This document shows positions 26,478 through 35,316 of a stretch of DNA of 64,000 nt, piece by piece. The DNA is from Chitinophagales bacterium 33-2 (GTDB lineage Bacteria > Bacteroidota > Bacteroidia > Chitinophagales > Chitinophagaceae). The stretch's first letter is position 1; each line of letters opens with the position of its first letter. The DNA lies in NCBI GenBank assembly GCA_002050435.1, contig MWYV01000006.1, forward strand, positions 1 to 64,000. The letters run 5' to 3'. A model generated the notes under the pieces. The model searched no databases. It was not told the origin of the DNA and saw only the letters and a program-made list of their open reading frames with translations. Made by a program: the position numbers and the translations under genes.

Positions 26478-26906
26478 TTACCTGATCTGTCCCCTGATAG
26501 ATCCCTGGGGATACCAAACAGTATGAATATTTACATATAACGCATCGTTCATCAATGTATTGTACTGGCTTTGCGTAAGCTGGATAGTTTTGTTCTTACC
26601 AAAATCAGCAGCACTGGAGGCCAGGCCAATAGCGACACCACCGTTCACGCCTGCAGCTCCAAAGTGAATGTGTGCGGCTGTCAGCATATCACCATCATCG
26701 AGCTTTTGAACAATGAGTTTGTAATGCAGTTTCATGTCACTCGTAAGCCTGAAAATGGCGAGACCCATTGATTCAGAATCAGTATTGGCTTCAACTGATG
26801 AAAGCTGAACAACCTGCGTCCAAACAACCTTACCCTGCGCATAAGTTTGATTTGCAAAAGAAAGAAACAGAATAGACAGAAAACTAAATAAAATAAACTT
26901 TTTCAT
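26478..26906 (-). CDS. CHRD domain protein, secreted (copy 1)
   Basis: 142 residues. A signal peptide (1-23, ending TYAQ) is followed by one CHRD domain: the core TAAHIHFGAAGVNGGVAIGL and the closing VNIHTVWYPQGSIRGQI are characteristic. CHRD domains were defined in animal chordin and are common in bacterial exported proteins; the function is unknown. An identical copy lies at 27930-28358. It lies just downstream of the amidohydrolase (or its truncated copy) on the same strand. Confidence 0.9.
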   Translation of the reverse strand: MKKFILFSFLSILFLSFANQTYAQGKVVWTQVVQLSSVEANTDSESMGLAIFRLTSDMKLHYKLIVQKLDDGDMLTAAHIHFGAAGVNGGVAIGLASSAADFGKNKTIQLTQSQYNTLMNDALYVNIHTVWYPQGSIRGQIR

Positions 26907-26967
26907 AATTTGTGGTTTAAGAGTTCATTGTAAATACGTACAAACCACCTGAAAGGTTTTAATATTT

Positions 26968-27567
26968 TTAAAAATCTTTCAACTTGTATTTATGCTGGTA
27001 ACGTTCATTCAGTTGTTTATGTTTATTATCCAGGTCAATCTTTCTTCCCTGTATATAAGCATCCGTTACAATACTCGTCCGCATATCCAAAATGTCTCCT
27101 TCACTGATCACGATGTTTGCATCTTTTCCAACCTCGATGCTGCCTGCTTTATCATCAATGCCCAGTATCCTGGCAGCATTCAGTGTGATGGCTTGTAATG
27201 CCTGTTCTTTTGTCAAACCATAATTGGCAGCGGTACCGGCATTGAAAGCCAGGTTTCTTCCCCTGGTTTGCGCATCATTATCGGAAATACAATAAACAAC
27301 ACCTGCTTTTTGAAGTGCTGCTGCTGTTTTATATGGCTGATCCACATCATCATCCGGAAGTGTTGGTAAGCTATGCATCTGGCTTAGAATCACCGATACG
27401 CTATTTTGCTTTAGCAGGTCAGCGATCTGCCAGCTGTCACTTCCCCCTACAATAACCACATCAAAACCAAACTCTTTTACAAAATCAAGTGCAATAAGCA
27501 TTTGTTTTACTGTGTTGGCATGTACATACAGCTTCTGCTTTTTAAAAAGCAGATTGGCTGGATTCAT
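26968..27567 (-). pseudogene. Truncated amidohydrolase, 3' part only
   Basis: Codons upstream of 27543 were lost; the remaining ~192 residues are identical to the C-terminal part of the intact gene at 28420-29718. The open frame begins with eight foreign codons (MNPANLLF) read antisense through the duplicated GNAT sequence. Without signal peptide or N-terminal domain it is unlikely to be functional. Confidence 0.88.
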
Positions 27568-27816
27568 GCTTTTAAAACTTTAAGAATTGAAAGCAAACCA
27601 TTCATTGAGATCGGAGGTTTGGTAGTTGATGAAAATTACAGAGGAAAAGGCGTGGGTAAACTGCTGATAAATGCCATAAAAAACTGGTCAGAACAAGAAG
27701 AGATCAGCACGATAAGAGTAAGGTGCCATACCAAAAGAAAGGAAGCACATTTGTTTTACAATAAGCTCGGCTTCTCAGAAAGCAAGGAACAAAAGATCTT
27801 CGAAATAAGGATATAA
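27544..27816 (+). pseudogene. Truncated GNAT acetyltransferase, 3' part only
   Basis: Identical to the last ~90 codons of the GNAT gene at 25933-26364, including the acetyl-CoA motif, but lacking the N-terminal half. An open frame extends upstream to 27502 through antisense amidohydrolase sequence, giving an artificial start. It is a by-product of the tandem duplication. Confidence 0.88.
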
Positions 27817-27892
27817 AGAGGCTGTATTAAAAAGAAAATGAAGGCGACGAGGATGGCTTAAATAAAACTTCCATCACCTACCCGAATAAAAA

Positions 27893-27923
27893 GAGGCTGT
27901 CTTGGACTTTGAGACAGCCTCTA
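27893..27923. terminator. Bidirectional terminator, duplicated copy
   Basis: Same hairpin as 26441-26471, carried in the second duplication copy. Confidence 0.85.
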
Positions 27924-27929
27924 TTATAT

Positions 27930-28358
27930 TTACCTGATCTGTCCCCTGATAGATCCCTGGGGATACCAAACAGTATGAATATTTACATATAACGCATCGT
28001 TCATCAATGTATTGTACTGGCTTTGCGTAAGCTGGATAGTTTTGTTCTTACCAAAATCAGCAGCACTGGAGGCCAGGCCAATAGCGACACCACCGTTCAC
28101 GCCTGCAGCTCCAAAGTGAATGTGTGCGGCTGTCAGCATATCACCATCATCGAGCTTTTGAACAATGAGTTTGTAATGCAGTTTCATGTCACTCGTAAGC
28201 CTGAAAATGGCGAGACCCATTGATTCAGAATCAGTATTGGCTTCAACTGATGAAAGCTGAACAACCTGCGTCCAAACAACCTTACCCTGCGCATAAGTTT
28301 GATTTGCAAAAGAAAGAAACAGAATAGACAGAAAACTAAATAAAATAAACTTTTTCAT
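27930..28358 (-). CDS. CHRD domain protein, secreted (copy 2)
   Basis: Identical in sequence to the protein at 26478-26906: signal peptide then one CHRD domain, 142 residues. Here it follows the intact amidohydrolase gene with a 62-base gap, which is the ancestral arrangement. If the assembly is right, the cell has two expressed copies with the same upstream 60 bases, so gene dosage would be doubled. Confidence 0.9.
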   Translation of the reverse strand: MKKFILFSFLSILFLSFANQTYAQGKVVWTQVVQLSSVEANTDSESMGLAIFRLTSDMKLHYKLIVQKLDDGDMLTAAHIHFGAAGVNGGVAIGLASSAADFGKNKTIQLTQSQYNTLMNDALYVNIHTVWYPQGSIRGQIR

Positions 28359-28419
28359 AATTTGTGGTTTAAGAGTTCATTGTAAATACGTACAAACCAC
28401 CTGAAAGGTTTTAATATTT

Positions 28420-29718
28420 TTAAAAATCTTTCAACTTGTATTTATGCTGGTAACGTTCATTCAGTTGTTTATGTTTATTATCCAGGTCAATCTTTCTTCC
28501 CTGTATATAAGCATCCGTTACAATACTCGTCCGCATATCCAAAATGTCTCCTTCACTGATCACGATGTTTGCATCTTTTCCAACCTCGATGCTGCCTGCT
28601 TTATCATCAATGCCCAGTATCCTGGCAGCATTCAGTGTGATGGCTTGTAATGCCTGTTCTTTTGTCAAACCATAATTGGCAGCGGTACCGGCATTGAAAG
28701 CCAGGTTTCTTCCCCTGGTTTGCGCATCATTATCGGAAATACAATAAACAACACCTGCTTTTTGAAGTGCTGCTGCTGTTTTATATGGCTGATCCACATC
28801 ATCATCCGGAAGTGTTGGTAAGCTATGCATCTGGCTTAGAATCACCGATACGCTATTTTGCTTTAGCAGGTCAGCGATCTGCCAGCTGTCACTTCCCCCT
28901 ACAATAACCACATCAAAACCAAACTCTTTTACAAAATCAAGTGCAATAAGCATTTGTTTTACTGTGTTGGCATGTACATACAGCTTCTGCTTTTTATCAT
29001 AAAGATTTTTTACCGATTCAAACATCAGGTTTGTGGAACGTCCGCCGGTTTCTGCATGATAGGCTTTAGCTTCCCTGAAAAAAGATTTCAACCCGTCTAT
29101 TTTTTCAAGACCTTCTTTCACCGGATCTGTTTCGGGTCTGCCGGCAGCACCGCCAAAACGTGGACGAGCCATTAGCAATGGAAGATAAACATGCAGACCT
29201 CCATCTTTTTTATAAGCTGCATCTTCCCAGTCCCATGCATCCATCTGCACCACACTGGACTGACCTGCAACAAAACTACCCTGGGGTACAATATTGGAGA
29301 TCAGGATTCCATTGGATCGTAAGGTGTTGATCACTTTCGAATCTGAGTTATAAGCAACAATGGCGCGAATATTCGGATTCATATCTCCCATTTCCTGCAC
29401 ATCATTGCTGGCTCTCACCGCGCCAATTTCAACAAGCCCAAGATTACTCACCGTGGAGATCAAACCAGGGTAAACATGTTTTCCCTGTGCATTTACCTGG
29501 GAAGCACCGGCAGGTATGGTAACAGATGTACCTACAGCAGCAATTTTTCCATTGGTGATGACTATGGAAGCATTATTCAAAACCTGGCCATTGCCAACAT
29601 GAACCGTTGCATTGGTAATTACAATGGAGCCTTCCTGTTTAGGCGTAGGATAAACATTTTCCTGTGCATCTACTGCAATGGCCGTAAACAACAGGATATA
29701 TAAAATGAGTTTTTTCAT
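28420..29718 (-). CDS. Amidohydrolase-like secreted protein lacking the HxH metal motif
   Basis: 432 residues with a signal peptide (1-18). It has the composite beta-sandwich plus TIM-barrel layout of imidazolonepropionase-type amidohydrolases, and the C-terminal motifs ALQAITLNAARILGIDDKAGSIEVGKDA are clear. However the usual HxH after the first sandwich (GLIDxHxH) reads GLISTVSNLG, so two metal ligands are missing. It is similar in plan to the N-terminal half of the 1015-residue protein encoded just upstream, 17 bases away. It is probably a partner or pseudoenzyme of that protein. Confidence 0.82.
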   Translation of the reverse strand: MKKLILYILLFTAIAVDAQENVYPTPKQEGSIVITNATVHVGNGQVLNNASIVITNGKIAAVGTSVTIPAGASQVNAQGKHVYPGLISTVSNLGLVEIGAVRASNDVQEMGDMNPNIRAIVAYNSDSKVINTLRSNGILISNIVPQGSFVAGQSSVVQMDAWDWEDAAYKKDGGLHVYLPLLMARPRFGGAAGRPETDPVKEGLEKIDGLKSFFREAKAYHAETGGRSTNLMFESVKNLYDKKQKLYVHANTVKQMLIALDFVKEFGFDVVIVGGSDSWQIADLLKQNSVSVILSQMHSLPTLPDDDVDQPYKTAAALQKAGVVYCISDNDAQTRGRNLAFNAGTAANYGLTKEQALQAITLNAARILGIDDKAGSIEVGKDANIVISEGDILDMRTSIVTDAYIQGRKIDLDNKHKQLNERYQHKYKLKDF

Positions 29719-29735
29719 TTGTTTGTTTTTTCTGG

Positions 29736-32700
29736 TTAATCTTCAAGGTCGATGGTTAAAAGTCCGTGGCTGTGCTGGTGATCAAAACAACTGTGCATCA
29801 CCTGGTAACTTGGTATTGCTGCCTGTGTGGGCGCCCCACTTCTTTTTTCCCCTACCATTTTTTTCACAAGCCTGTTTCGCTCGGAATCAACGAGTAACTG
29901 CAACTGTTCGTCTTTTTGCCTGTCGAAATAAACGATACCATCCACGATCGTATATAAAGCTTTGGCATAAATGCTCAGCGGATGTTCGCTCCATACTACC
30001 ACATCACCATCTTTCCCTGCTTTCAAACTTCCCACCTTATCATCTACCCTTAACATTTTTGCTGCGTTCAGTGTTACCATTTTAAATGCCTCCTCTTCAG
30101 ATAAACCACCATACTTTACTACTTTGGCTGCTTCCTGGTTCAACCTGCGCGCCATTTCTGCATCATCTGAATTCAGCGCAACATTTAAACCCATGCGGTG
30201 CATGATGGCTGCGTTATAAGGAATGGCATCCTGAACTTCCATCTTATAAGCCCACCAGTCTGAGAACGTAGAAGCATTGGCGCCATGATCTTTCATTTTA
30301 TCTGCAACCTTATACCCTTCCAGGATGTGCGTTAACGTATTAATCTTATAACCCATCATATCTGCGACACGAATCGCGCTTGTAATTTCACTTTGCACAT
30401 AAGAGTGGCAGGTGATGTGTCTTTCTCCGTTCAGTATTTCTACAAGTGCATCCAGTTCAAGGTCGCGGCGCGGTGGTACAGATCCTTTTTTATTTTTATT
30501 CCCTTCATAATCTTTCCATGCTTTCTGGTAGGCTTTGGCTCTTGTAAACGCATCCACCAAAACCTGTTCAACGCCCATTCTTGTATCAGGATACCTGTTA
30601 TTGTTTGAGCTGTTTCCAATAGCACTTGGAGACCGTTTTACGTTTTCGCCCAAAGCAAATTTTATCTGTCCGGGCCATCCGCGGAATTTTAATTCTTCAT
30701 CATTTGCACCCCATCTTAATTTAATCAATTGTGTTTGTCCGCCAATGGTATTGGCTGAACCATGTAAAATGTGTGAAGTGGTTACGCCACCACTTAACTG
30801 GCGGTAGATATTGATGTCATCCGGATTCAGGTTATCAGCGATCCTTACTTCGGCTGTAACACTTTGTCCACCTTCATTGATTGAAGCTGCGGCAATATGA
30901 GAGTGTTCATCAATGATGCCTGGTGTAACATGTTTGCCTGTTCCGTCGATCACACGTGCGCCGGACGCGTTCAGATTTTTTCCTACACCTGCGATCTTTC
31001 CATTCCTGATCAGCACATCTGTATTCTGCAAAATACCATCAGTTTCATTTGTCCATACGGTAGCATTGCGGATCAATATGGCTTCCTGTTTTGGCATGGC
31101 TGTCTCATCATAACCAAATGGAAGAAAAGGATAAGTTATTTTACCTAAAGAACCCATGGGCCTTCTCCTTGCGCTGTCAGATCTTACTGGGGCTTCGCTC
31201 CCATAATTGGCTGTCCAGGTAAATCTTGTGCCGGCACTGTCTTCTCCATATCCACTCCAGGAATTTCCACTTACAAGGCCACTGAGCCGGTAATTGTTTT
31301 CCGGTCTTCTTTCTGGAGCTACGTTGATGCGCACCTGTCTTCCATCAAAATAAAATTTAGAAGCAACAGTATCTTTTCCAATCAGGTTGGCTGCCGTGGA
31401 AGATTTAAAATCAAGGACGTAGTTCACCGGACCTGAAGGAAGGTTCAGTACCAGGTTATAGTTTCCTTTCATTTCATTGAAAAGATCGTCTTTAACTGAA
31501 TATTTATATCCCTGCACCCAGTTCTGGTAAATAATGGTTTTTTCATCAAATACAGGTCCGGATGTAATGATGAAGTTGGCCATTTTGCCTGCATCCAAAC
31601 TACCGACTTTATCATAAACTCCAATTGCAGTTGCAGGTATGCGCGTAAGTGCATTCATGGCAGCAGTTTCGCTTAAACCATGCTGCATGGCCATTCTCAG
31701 GTTGGACCAGAATTGTTTAGGGTCGCGCAGGTCGGAAAGTGTAAGACAGAAAGGAACACCGGCTTTTTCCATTGCCGCCAGGTTGGTGGGAGCAAGTTCC
31801 CAGTGTTTCATATCATTCAGCGCTACGAAACGTGCATCGTTAGGATCTTCCACATCCATGGCCTGAGGAAAATTCAACGTCAGAATAAAAGTGGCATTGG
31901 TTGCTTTCGTTTCTTTAATTCGCTGGTATTCGTTTCCACCACCTTTTATAATGTACTGCACACCAAATTCATCACCGACCCTATCGGCACGCAGGTTGTT
32001 CCATTTATCACCGGCTTCAAAGATCTGGGGTAGTGACTGGTTATCCAGCCATGCCTGCAAACTCAGGTTGATCCCTTCTGTAGCAGGTTTATTTTTATAC
32101 CACTGCGCATCCAGAAAGGTTTGGCGAAGCAAAGCGATATAACCCATCATGGAGTTAGGATAGCTCTGTGTTGAGCTTCCTTTACTAAATGAATAATGCG
32201 CTGAAGCACGGTCGCGGAGCATGGTAAAATTTTCTTTGTCATTGGCCAGCGTTACCACGGTACCGGTACCTCGTGCCACACCATCTTTTAAATGGGTAAG
32301 CACCGTACCAAATCCAAGGTCGCGAATCGCTTTGGCTTTCGCTTCGTCGGCTGCAAAAACACGATAGGCGTCAACTTCACTTTTTACAGCCTGGTTCCAG
32401 CCGTATGCACCCTTTGTATTGGTAGTTAACTGGGCGCGCGCAAAAAAATCAAAACCTCCCTGTCTTTGCTGCGGCGCAGGCATTCCATAATCACTGTAGA
32501 TGTCGATAAACGAAGGATAAATGTATTTTCCTTTGCAATCAATTACCACCGCACCTGACGGCAGGGCTATATTGTTTCCTGCTGCCACTACTTTCCCGTC
32601 GCGTATTACGAGCGTCGCATTTTTTAATACCGTCTGGGCATCTTTTACAATGGTGGCATTGGTAAATGCATAATGACGACTTCTTTCGTCAGCAATACCA

Positions 32701-32783
32701 TACACAGGAAAGGTAGTCTGCGACCACAATTTTCCGGTCATCAAGACCACAAATGCCAGGATAAAGCATTTTGCTTTGCACAT
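29736..32783 (-). CDS. Double-domain secreted amidohydrolase
   Basis: 1015 residues; a signal peptide (1-21) then two amidohydrolase modules in tandem. In the N-terminal module (~25-430) the metal motif is degenerate (YPSFIDIYSDYG). In the C-terminal module (~560-990) the motif GIIDEHSHIA, the later His residues in ITCHSYVQSE and HILEGYK, and the Asp in ALNSDDAEMARR are all intact, so this module should be active. A linker of ~100 residues separates them. The likely reaction is hydrolysis of a cyclic amide or peptide, not further identified. Followed 17 bases later by the degenerate paralogue. Confidence 0.88.
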   Translation of the reverse strand: MCKAKCFILAFVVLMTGKLWSQTTFPVYGIADERSRHYAFTNATIVKDAQTVLKNATLVIRDGKVVAAGNNIALPSGAVVIDCKGKYIYPSFIDIYSDYGMPAPQQRQGGFDFFARAQLTTNTKGAYGWNQAVKSEVDAYRVFAADEAKAKAIRDLGFGTVLTHLKDGVARGTGTVVTLANDKENFTMLRDRASAHYSFSKGSSTQSYPNSMMGYIALLRQTFLDAQWYKNKPATEGINLSLQAWLDNQSLPQIFEAGDKWNNLRADRVGDEFGVQYIIKGGGNEYQRIKETKATNATFILTLNFPQAMDVEDPNDARFVALNDMKHWELAPTNLAAMEKAGVPFCLTLSDLRDPKQFWSNLRMAMQHGLSETAAMNALTRIPATAIGVYDKVGSLDAGKMANFIITSGPVFDEKTIIYQNWVQGYKYSVKDDLFNEMKGNYNLVLNLPSGPVNYVLDFKSSTAANLIGKDTVASKFYFDGRQVRINVAPERRPENNYRLSGLVSGNSWSGYGEDSAGTRFTWTANYGSEAPVRSDSARRRPMGSLGKITYPFLPFGYDETAMPKQEAILIRNATVWTNETDGILQNTDVLIRNGKIAGVGKNLNASGARVIDGTGKHVTPGIIDEHSHIAAASINEGGQSVTAEVRIADNLNPDDINIYRQLSGGVTTSHILHGSANTIGGQTQLIKLRWGANDEELKFRGWPGQIKFALGENVKRSPSAIGNSSNNNRYPDTRMGVEQVLVDAFTRAKAYQKAWKDYEGNKNKKGSVPPRRDLELDALVEILNGERHITCHSYVQSEITSAIRVADMMGYKINTLTHILEGYKVADKMKDHGANASTFSDWWAYKMEVQDAIPYNAAIMHRMGLNVALNSDDAEMARRLNQEAAKVVKYGGLSEEEAFKMVTLNAAKMLRVDDKVGSLKAGKDGDVVVWSEHPLSIYAKALYTIVDGIVYFDRQKDEQLQLLVDSERNRLVKKMVGEKRSGAPTQAAIPSYQVMHSCFDHQHSHGLLTIDLED

Positions 32784-32846
32784 GTTGGATAAAATTTAGA
32801 TTAATTTGTTTGAGATTTCAGGAGTCCCAATTTAAACAGTTTTTCA

Positions 32847-33518
32847 ATGCCCATCGCACATTTTATAGATCATACTATGTTAAAGCCTTCCACTGTACTG
32901 GCAGATATAAAAAAAATATGTGATGAAGCGATAGCATATGGTTTTGCAGCCGTTTGTATCCCGCCTTATTTTGTACATGATGCAAGACAGGCGATTGGTA
33001 AAGGACCGGTAAAGGTGGCCACGGTTGTAGGCTTTCCATTTGGTTACAGCCATTATGCTTCAAAACTAAAAGAAACCGAGCAGGCCATGGAAGATGGTGC
33101 CAATGAAATTGATATGGTGATGAATGTGACAGCCTTTAAATCCAATGACCTGGCGTGGCTGGAGACAGAGATCAAAAACATAGCAGCAGCAGTTGCAGAT
33201 AAAAATGCCGTACTGAAAGTAATCATAGAATCAGGTATTTTGACCAAAGAGGAAATCATTAAATGCTGTGAACTTTATAAACATTACCCGGTGCATTTTT
33301 TAAAAACTTCCACAGGATATGCTGAAAAAGGAGCCAGTATTGCAGATGTGGAAATCATGAGGGCACACCTCCCTGCCCATATCCAGATCAAGGCAAGTGG
33401 CGGGATCAGGGACTATGCTTTCGCAAGCGCTTTGATCCAGGCCGGTGCAACAAGACTGGGATGCAGCGCTTCTGTGGAAATTGTTAAAGGAGGAATAGCA
33501 GCCAAAACAGGCTATTAA
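32847..33518 (+). CDS. deoC: Deoxyribose-phosphate aldolase
   Basis: Cleaves 2-deoxyribose 5-phosphate to glyceraldehyde 3-phosphate and acetaldehyde, in deoxynucleoside breakdown. 223 residues, normal size. The Schiff-base lysine is Lys153 in FLKTSTGY. Asp and Lys partners in the barrel (EIDMVMNV, VIIESGIL) and ASGGIRDY near the C-terminus are present. Cytoplasmic. It is divergent from the amidohydrolase gene and shows no other deo genes beside it. Confidence 0.97.
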   Translation: MPIAHFIDHTMLKPSTVLADIKKICDEAIAYGFAAVCIPPYFVHDARQAIGKGPVKVATVVGFPFGYSHYASKLKETEQAMEDGANEIDMVMNVTAFKSNDLAWLETEIKNIAAAVADKNAVLKVIIESGILTKEEIIKCCELYKHYPVHFLKTSTGYAEKGASIADVEIMRAHLPAHIQIKASGGIRDYAFASALIQAGATRLGCSASVEIVKGGIAAKTGY

Positions 33519-33574
33519 CAAAACAAAAAGGAAGTTGGAACTATATTTGAAACTGCATGGCAAACCTGGACAAT

Positions 33575-34012
33575 ATGAAATTTTTTCTGCTGATGTCAGC
33601 TCTTTTTTCTTTCCAAATCTTATCCGCCCAGGGTATGGATTCTACTTCGGTGGTTGTTCATAAGGATCCGCGGATGGAAATACTTTCAAAAAAACAGGCC
33701 AGCGTAAATGCGGCGGTTAAAAAAGCCTCTGCCCGCAGCATGAAAGGTTACCGGTTGCTGGTGGTGAATACTACAAAGCGCGATGAAGCCATGGATGCTA
33801 AAACAAAAGTGTATACCTACTTTCCTGAGCTTAAATCTTACATGGTGTACCAGACCCCTTATTTTAAATTAAAAGCCGGCAATTTTAAAACAAGAGAAGA
33901 AGCCGAAAAATACAGAAAATCCTTCCTCACGGTGTTTCCCAAAGGAGTTTTTATTTTGAATGATACTATTGAATTAAAGCTTGAAAAAGATTCCGAATCC
34001 AGTGAACAATAG
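33575..34012 (+). CDS. Secreted SPOR domain protein
   Basis: 145 residues from the chosen start (MKFFLLMSAL), with a signal peptide ending at LSAQ. An ATG six codons upstream (33557) lies almost on the transcription start predicted from the TATATTTG element at 33542-33549, so the downstream start is preferred. The C-terminal ~70 residues resemble a SPOR domain (YMVYQTPYFKLKAGNFKTREEAEKY), which binds denuded peptidoglycan glycan strands. It may be a small envelope or division factor. Confidence 0.78.
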   Translation: MKFFLLMSALFSFQILSAQGMDSTSVVVHKDPRMEILSKKQASVNAAVKKASARSMKGYRLLVVNTTKRDEAMDAKTKVYTYFPELKSYMVYQTPYFKLKAGNFKTREEAEKYRKSFLTVFPKGVFILNDTIELKLEKDSESSEQ

Positions 34013-34064
34013 CTTTCCCCTTTTATTTCTTTCAAATAACTGATTTTTGCATATCAATTAAGAT

Positions 34065-35249
34065 ATGCTCCAGAAAAAAATCAAATCACTTGCAAAAAAA
34101 TACGCTCCGGAATTTATAGAGGTCAGGCACCATCTGCATGCAAACCCGGAGTTAAGTTACCAGGAATTTGAGACCTGTGCTTTTGTACAGTCGGAATTAA
34201 AAAAAATAGGCATCGCCTCCAAAGTGATGGCTACTACTGGTGTGATCGCCATCATTGAAGGAACAGATCCGGCTTCCCGTATAATTGCATTACGCGCCGA
34301 TATGGATGCACTTCCTATAACTGAAGCAAATGATCTTCCTTACAAATCAACAAAACCAGGTATCATGCATGCTTGCGGACATGATGTGCATACCACCTGT
34401 TTATTGGGTGCTGCAAAAATTCTGTACGAAACCAGGACAGATTGGAAGGGCACAGTTAAATTAATTTTCCAGCCAGGTGAAGAAAGAAATCCAGGCGGAG
34501 CCAGCCTGCTAATCAAAGAAGGTGTTTTGGAAGATCCGGCTCCACAGGCCATTCTTGCCCTGCATGTAAACCCACAGCTTGAAAACGGCAAACTCAGTTT
34601 CAGAAGCGGAAAAGTAATGGCAAGTGCTGATGAAATTTATATCACCCTCAGCGGAAAAGGCGGGCATGCGGCAGCACCCCATTATACTACTGATATCATT
34701 TTAGTGGCAGCTCACCTGGTGGTTTCCCTTCAACAGGTGATCAGTCGTCACTGTGATCCATTTGCTCCTTCGGTGTTATCCATTACTTCATTCCAGGGCG
34801 GACATACCACCAATGTCATTCCTTCGGAAGTAAAACTCATGGGAACTTTCAGGGCCATGGATGAAGCCTGGCGATTTAAGGCGCATGGCATTATAAAAAA
34901 ACAGGCGGCCGAACTAGCACAATCCATGGGTGCTGCAATCGATGTGCATATTGATATAGGTTACCCGGTTGTTGTGAATGATGATGCCTTACATCAAATC
35001 GCAAAAGATCAGGCCATTAATTATATGGGTGAAGATCAGGTGGAAGAAACCGAAATGCGCATGGGTGCTGAAGATTTCGGTTTTTATTGCCAGAAGATTC
35101 CAGGTTGTTTCTTCAGACTGGGAACAGGCAACAAAGAATTGGGCACTACAGCAGGCGTGCATACGCCAAAATTTAATATAGATGAAAGCGCCATTGAAAC
35201 CGGTATAGGAATCATGGCTGCCTTTGGCGCCGGTGTTGCTTTGTCCTGA
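34065..35249 (+). CDS. M20 family amidohydrolase (N-acyl-amino acid / carboxypeptidase type)
   Basis: 394 residues, cytoplasmic, typical M20D peptidase. Metal ligands and catalytic region are visible: RADMDALPI, MHACGHDVHTT and QPGEE. The dimerisation domain (ISLxGKGGHAA-like, here TLSGKGGHAAAPHYTTD) is in the middle, and the C-terminal motif MGAEDFGFY is intact. Relatives hydrolyse N-acetyl or indole-acetyl amino acids; the substrate here is not known. It is transcribed in the same direction as the SPOR gene and maeB. Confidence 0.93.
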   Translation: MLQKKIKSLAKKYAPEFIEVRHHLHANPELSYQEFETCAFVQSELKKIGIASKVMATTGVIAIIEGTDPASRIIALRADMDALPITEANDLPYKSTKPGIMHACGHDVHTTCLLGAAKILYETRTDWKGTVKLIFQPGEERNPGGASLLIKEGVLEDPAPQAILALHVNPQLENGKLSFRSGKVMASADEIYITLSGKGGHAAAPHYTTDIILVAAHLVVSLQQVISRHCDPFAPSVLSITSFQGGHTTNVIPSEVKLMGTFRAMDEAWRFKAHGIIKKQAAELAQSMGAAIDVHIDIGYPVVVNDDALHQIAKDQAINYMGEDQVEETEMRMGAEDFGFYCQKIPGCFFRLGTGNKELGTTAGVHTPKFNIDESAIETGIGIMAAFGAGVALS

Positions 35250-35316
35250 ATGGTTATTTTTACAAAATTCCTTACCTGTGAACCGGTAACGGTAAGCATC
35301 AGCTTAAATTATTTTC

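Larger units (their letters stand above)
26092..27543. repeat. 1452-bp tandem duplication, first copy
   Basis: Spans the 3' part of the GNAT gene, the bidirectional terminator, the CHRD gene and the 3' part of the amidohydrolase gene. The next 1452 bases repeat it and the two CHRD reading frames are identical. The junction at 27543/27544 joins ttttt to aaaaa, so breakpoint homology is at most a base or two. Confidence 0.95.
27544..28995. repeat. 1452-bp tandem duplication, second copy
   Basis: Second copy of 26092-27543, continuous at its right end with the intact amidohydrolase gene. I found no difference between copies where I compared them. Confidence 0.95.
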
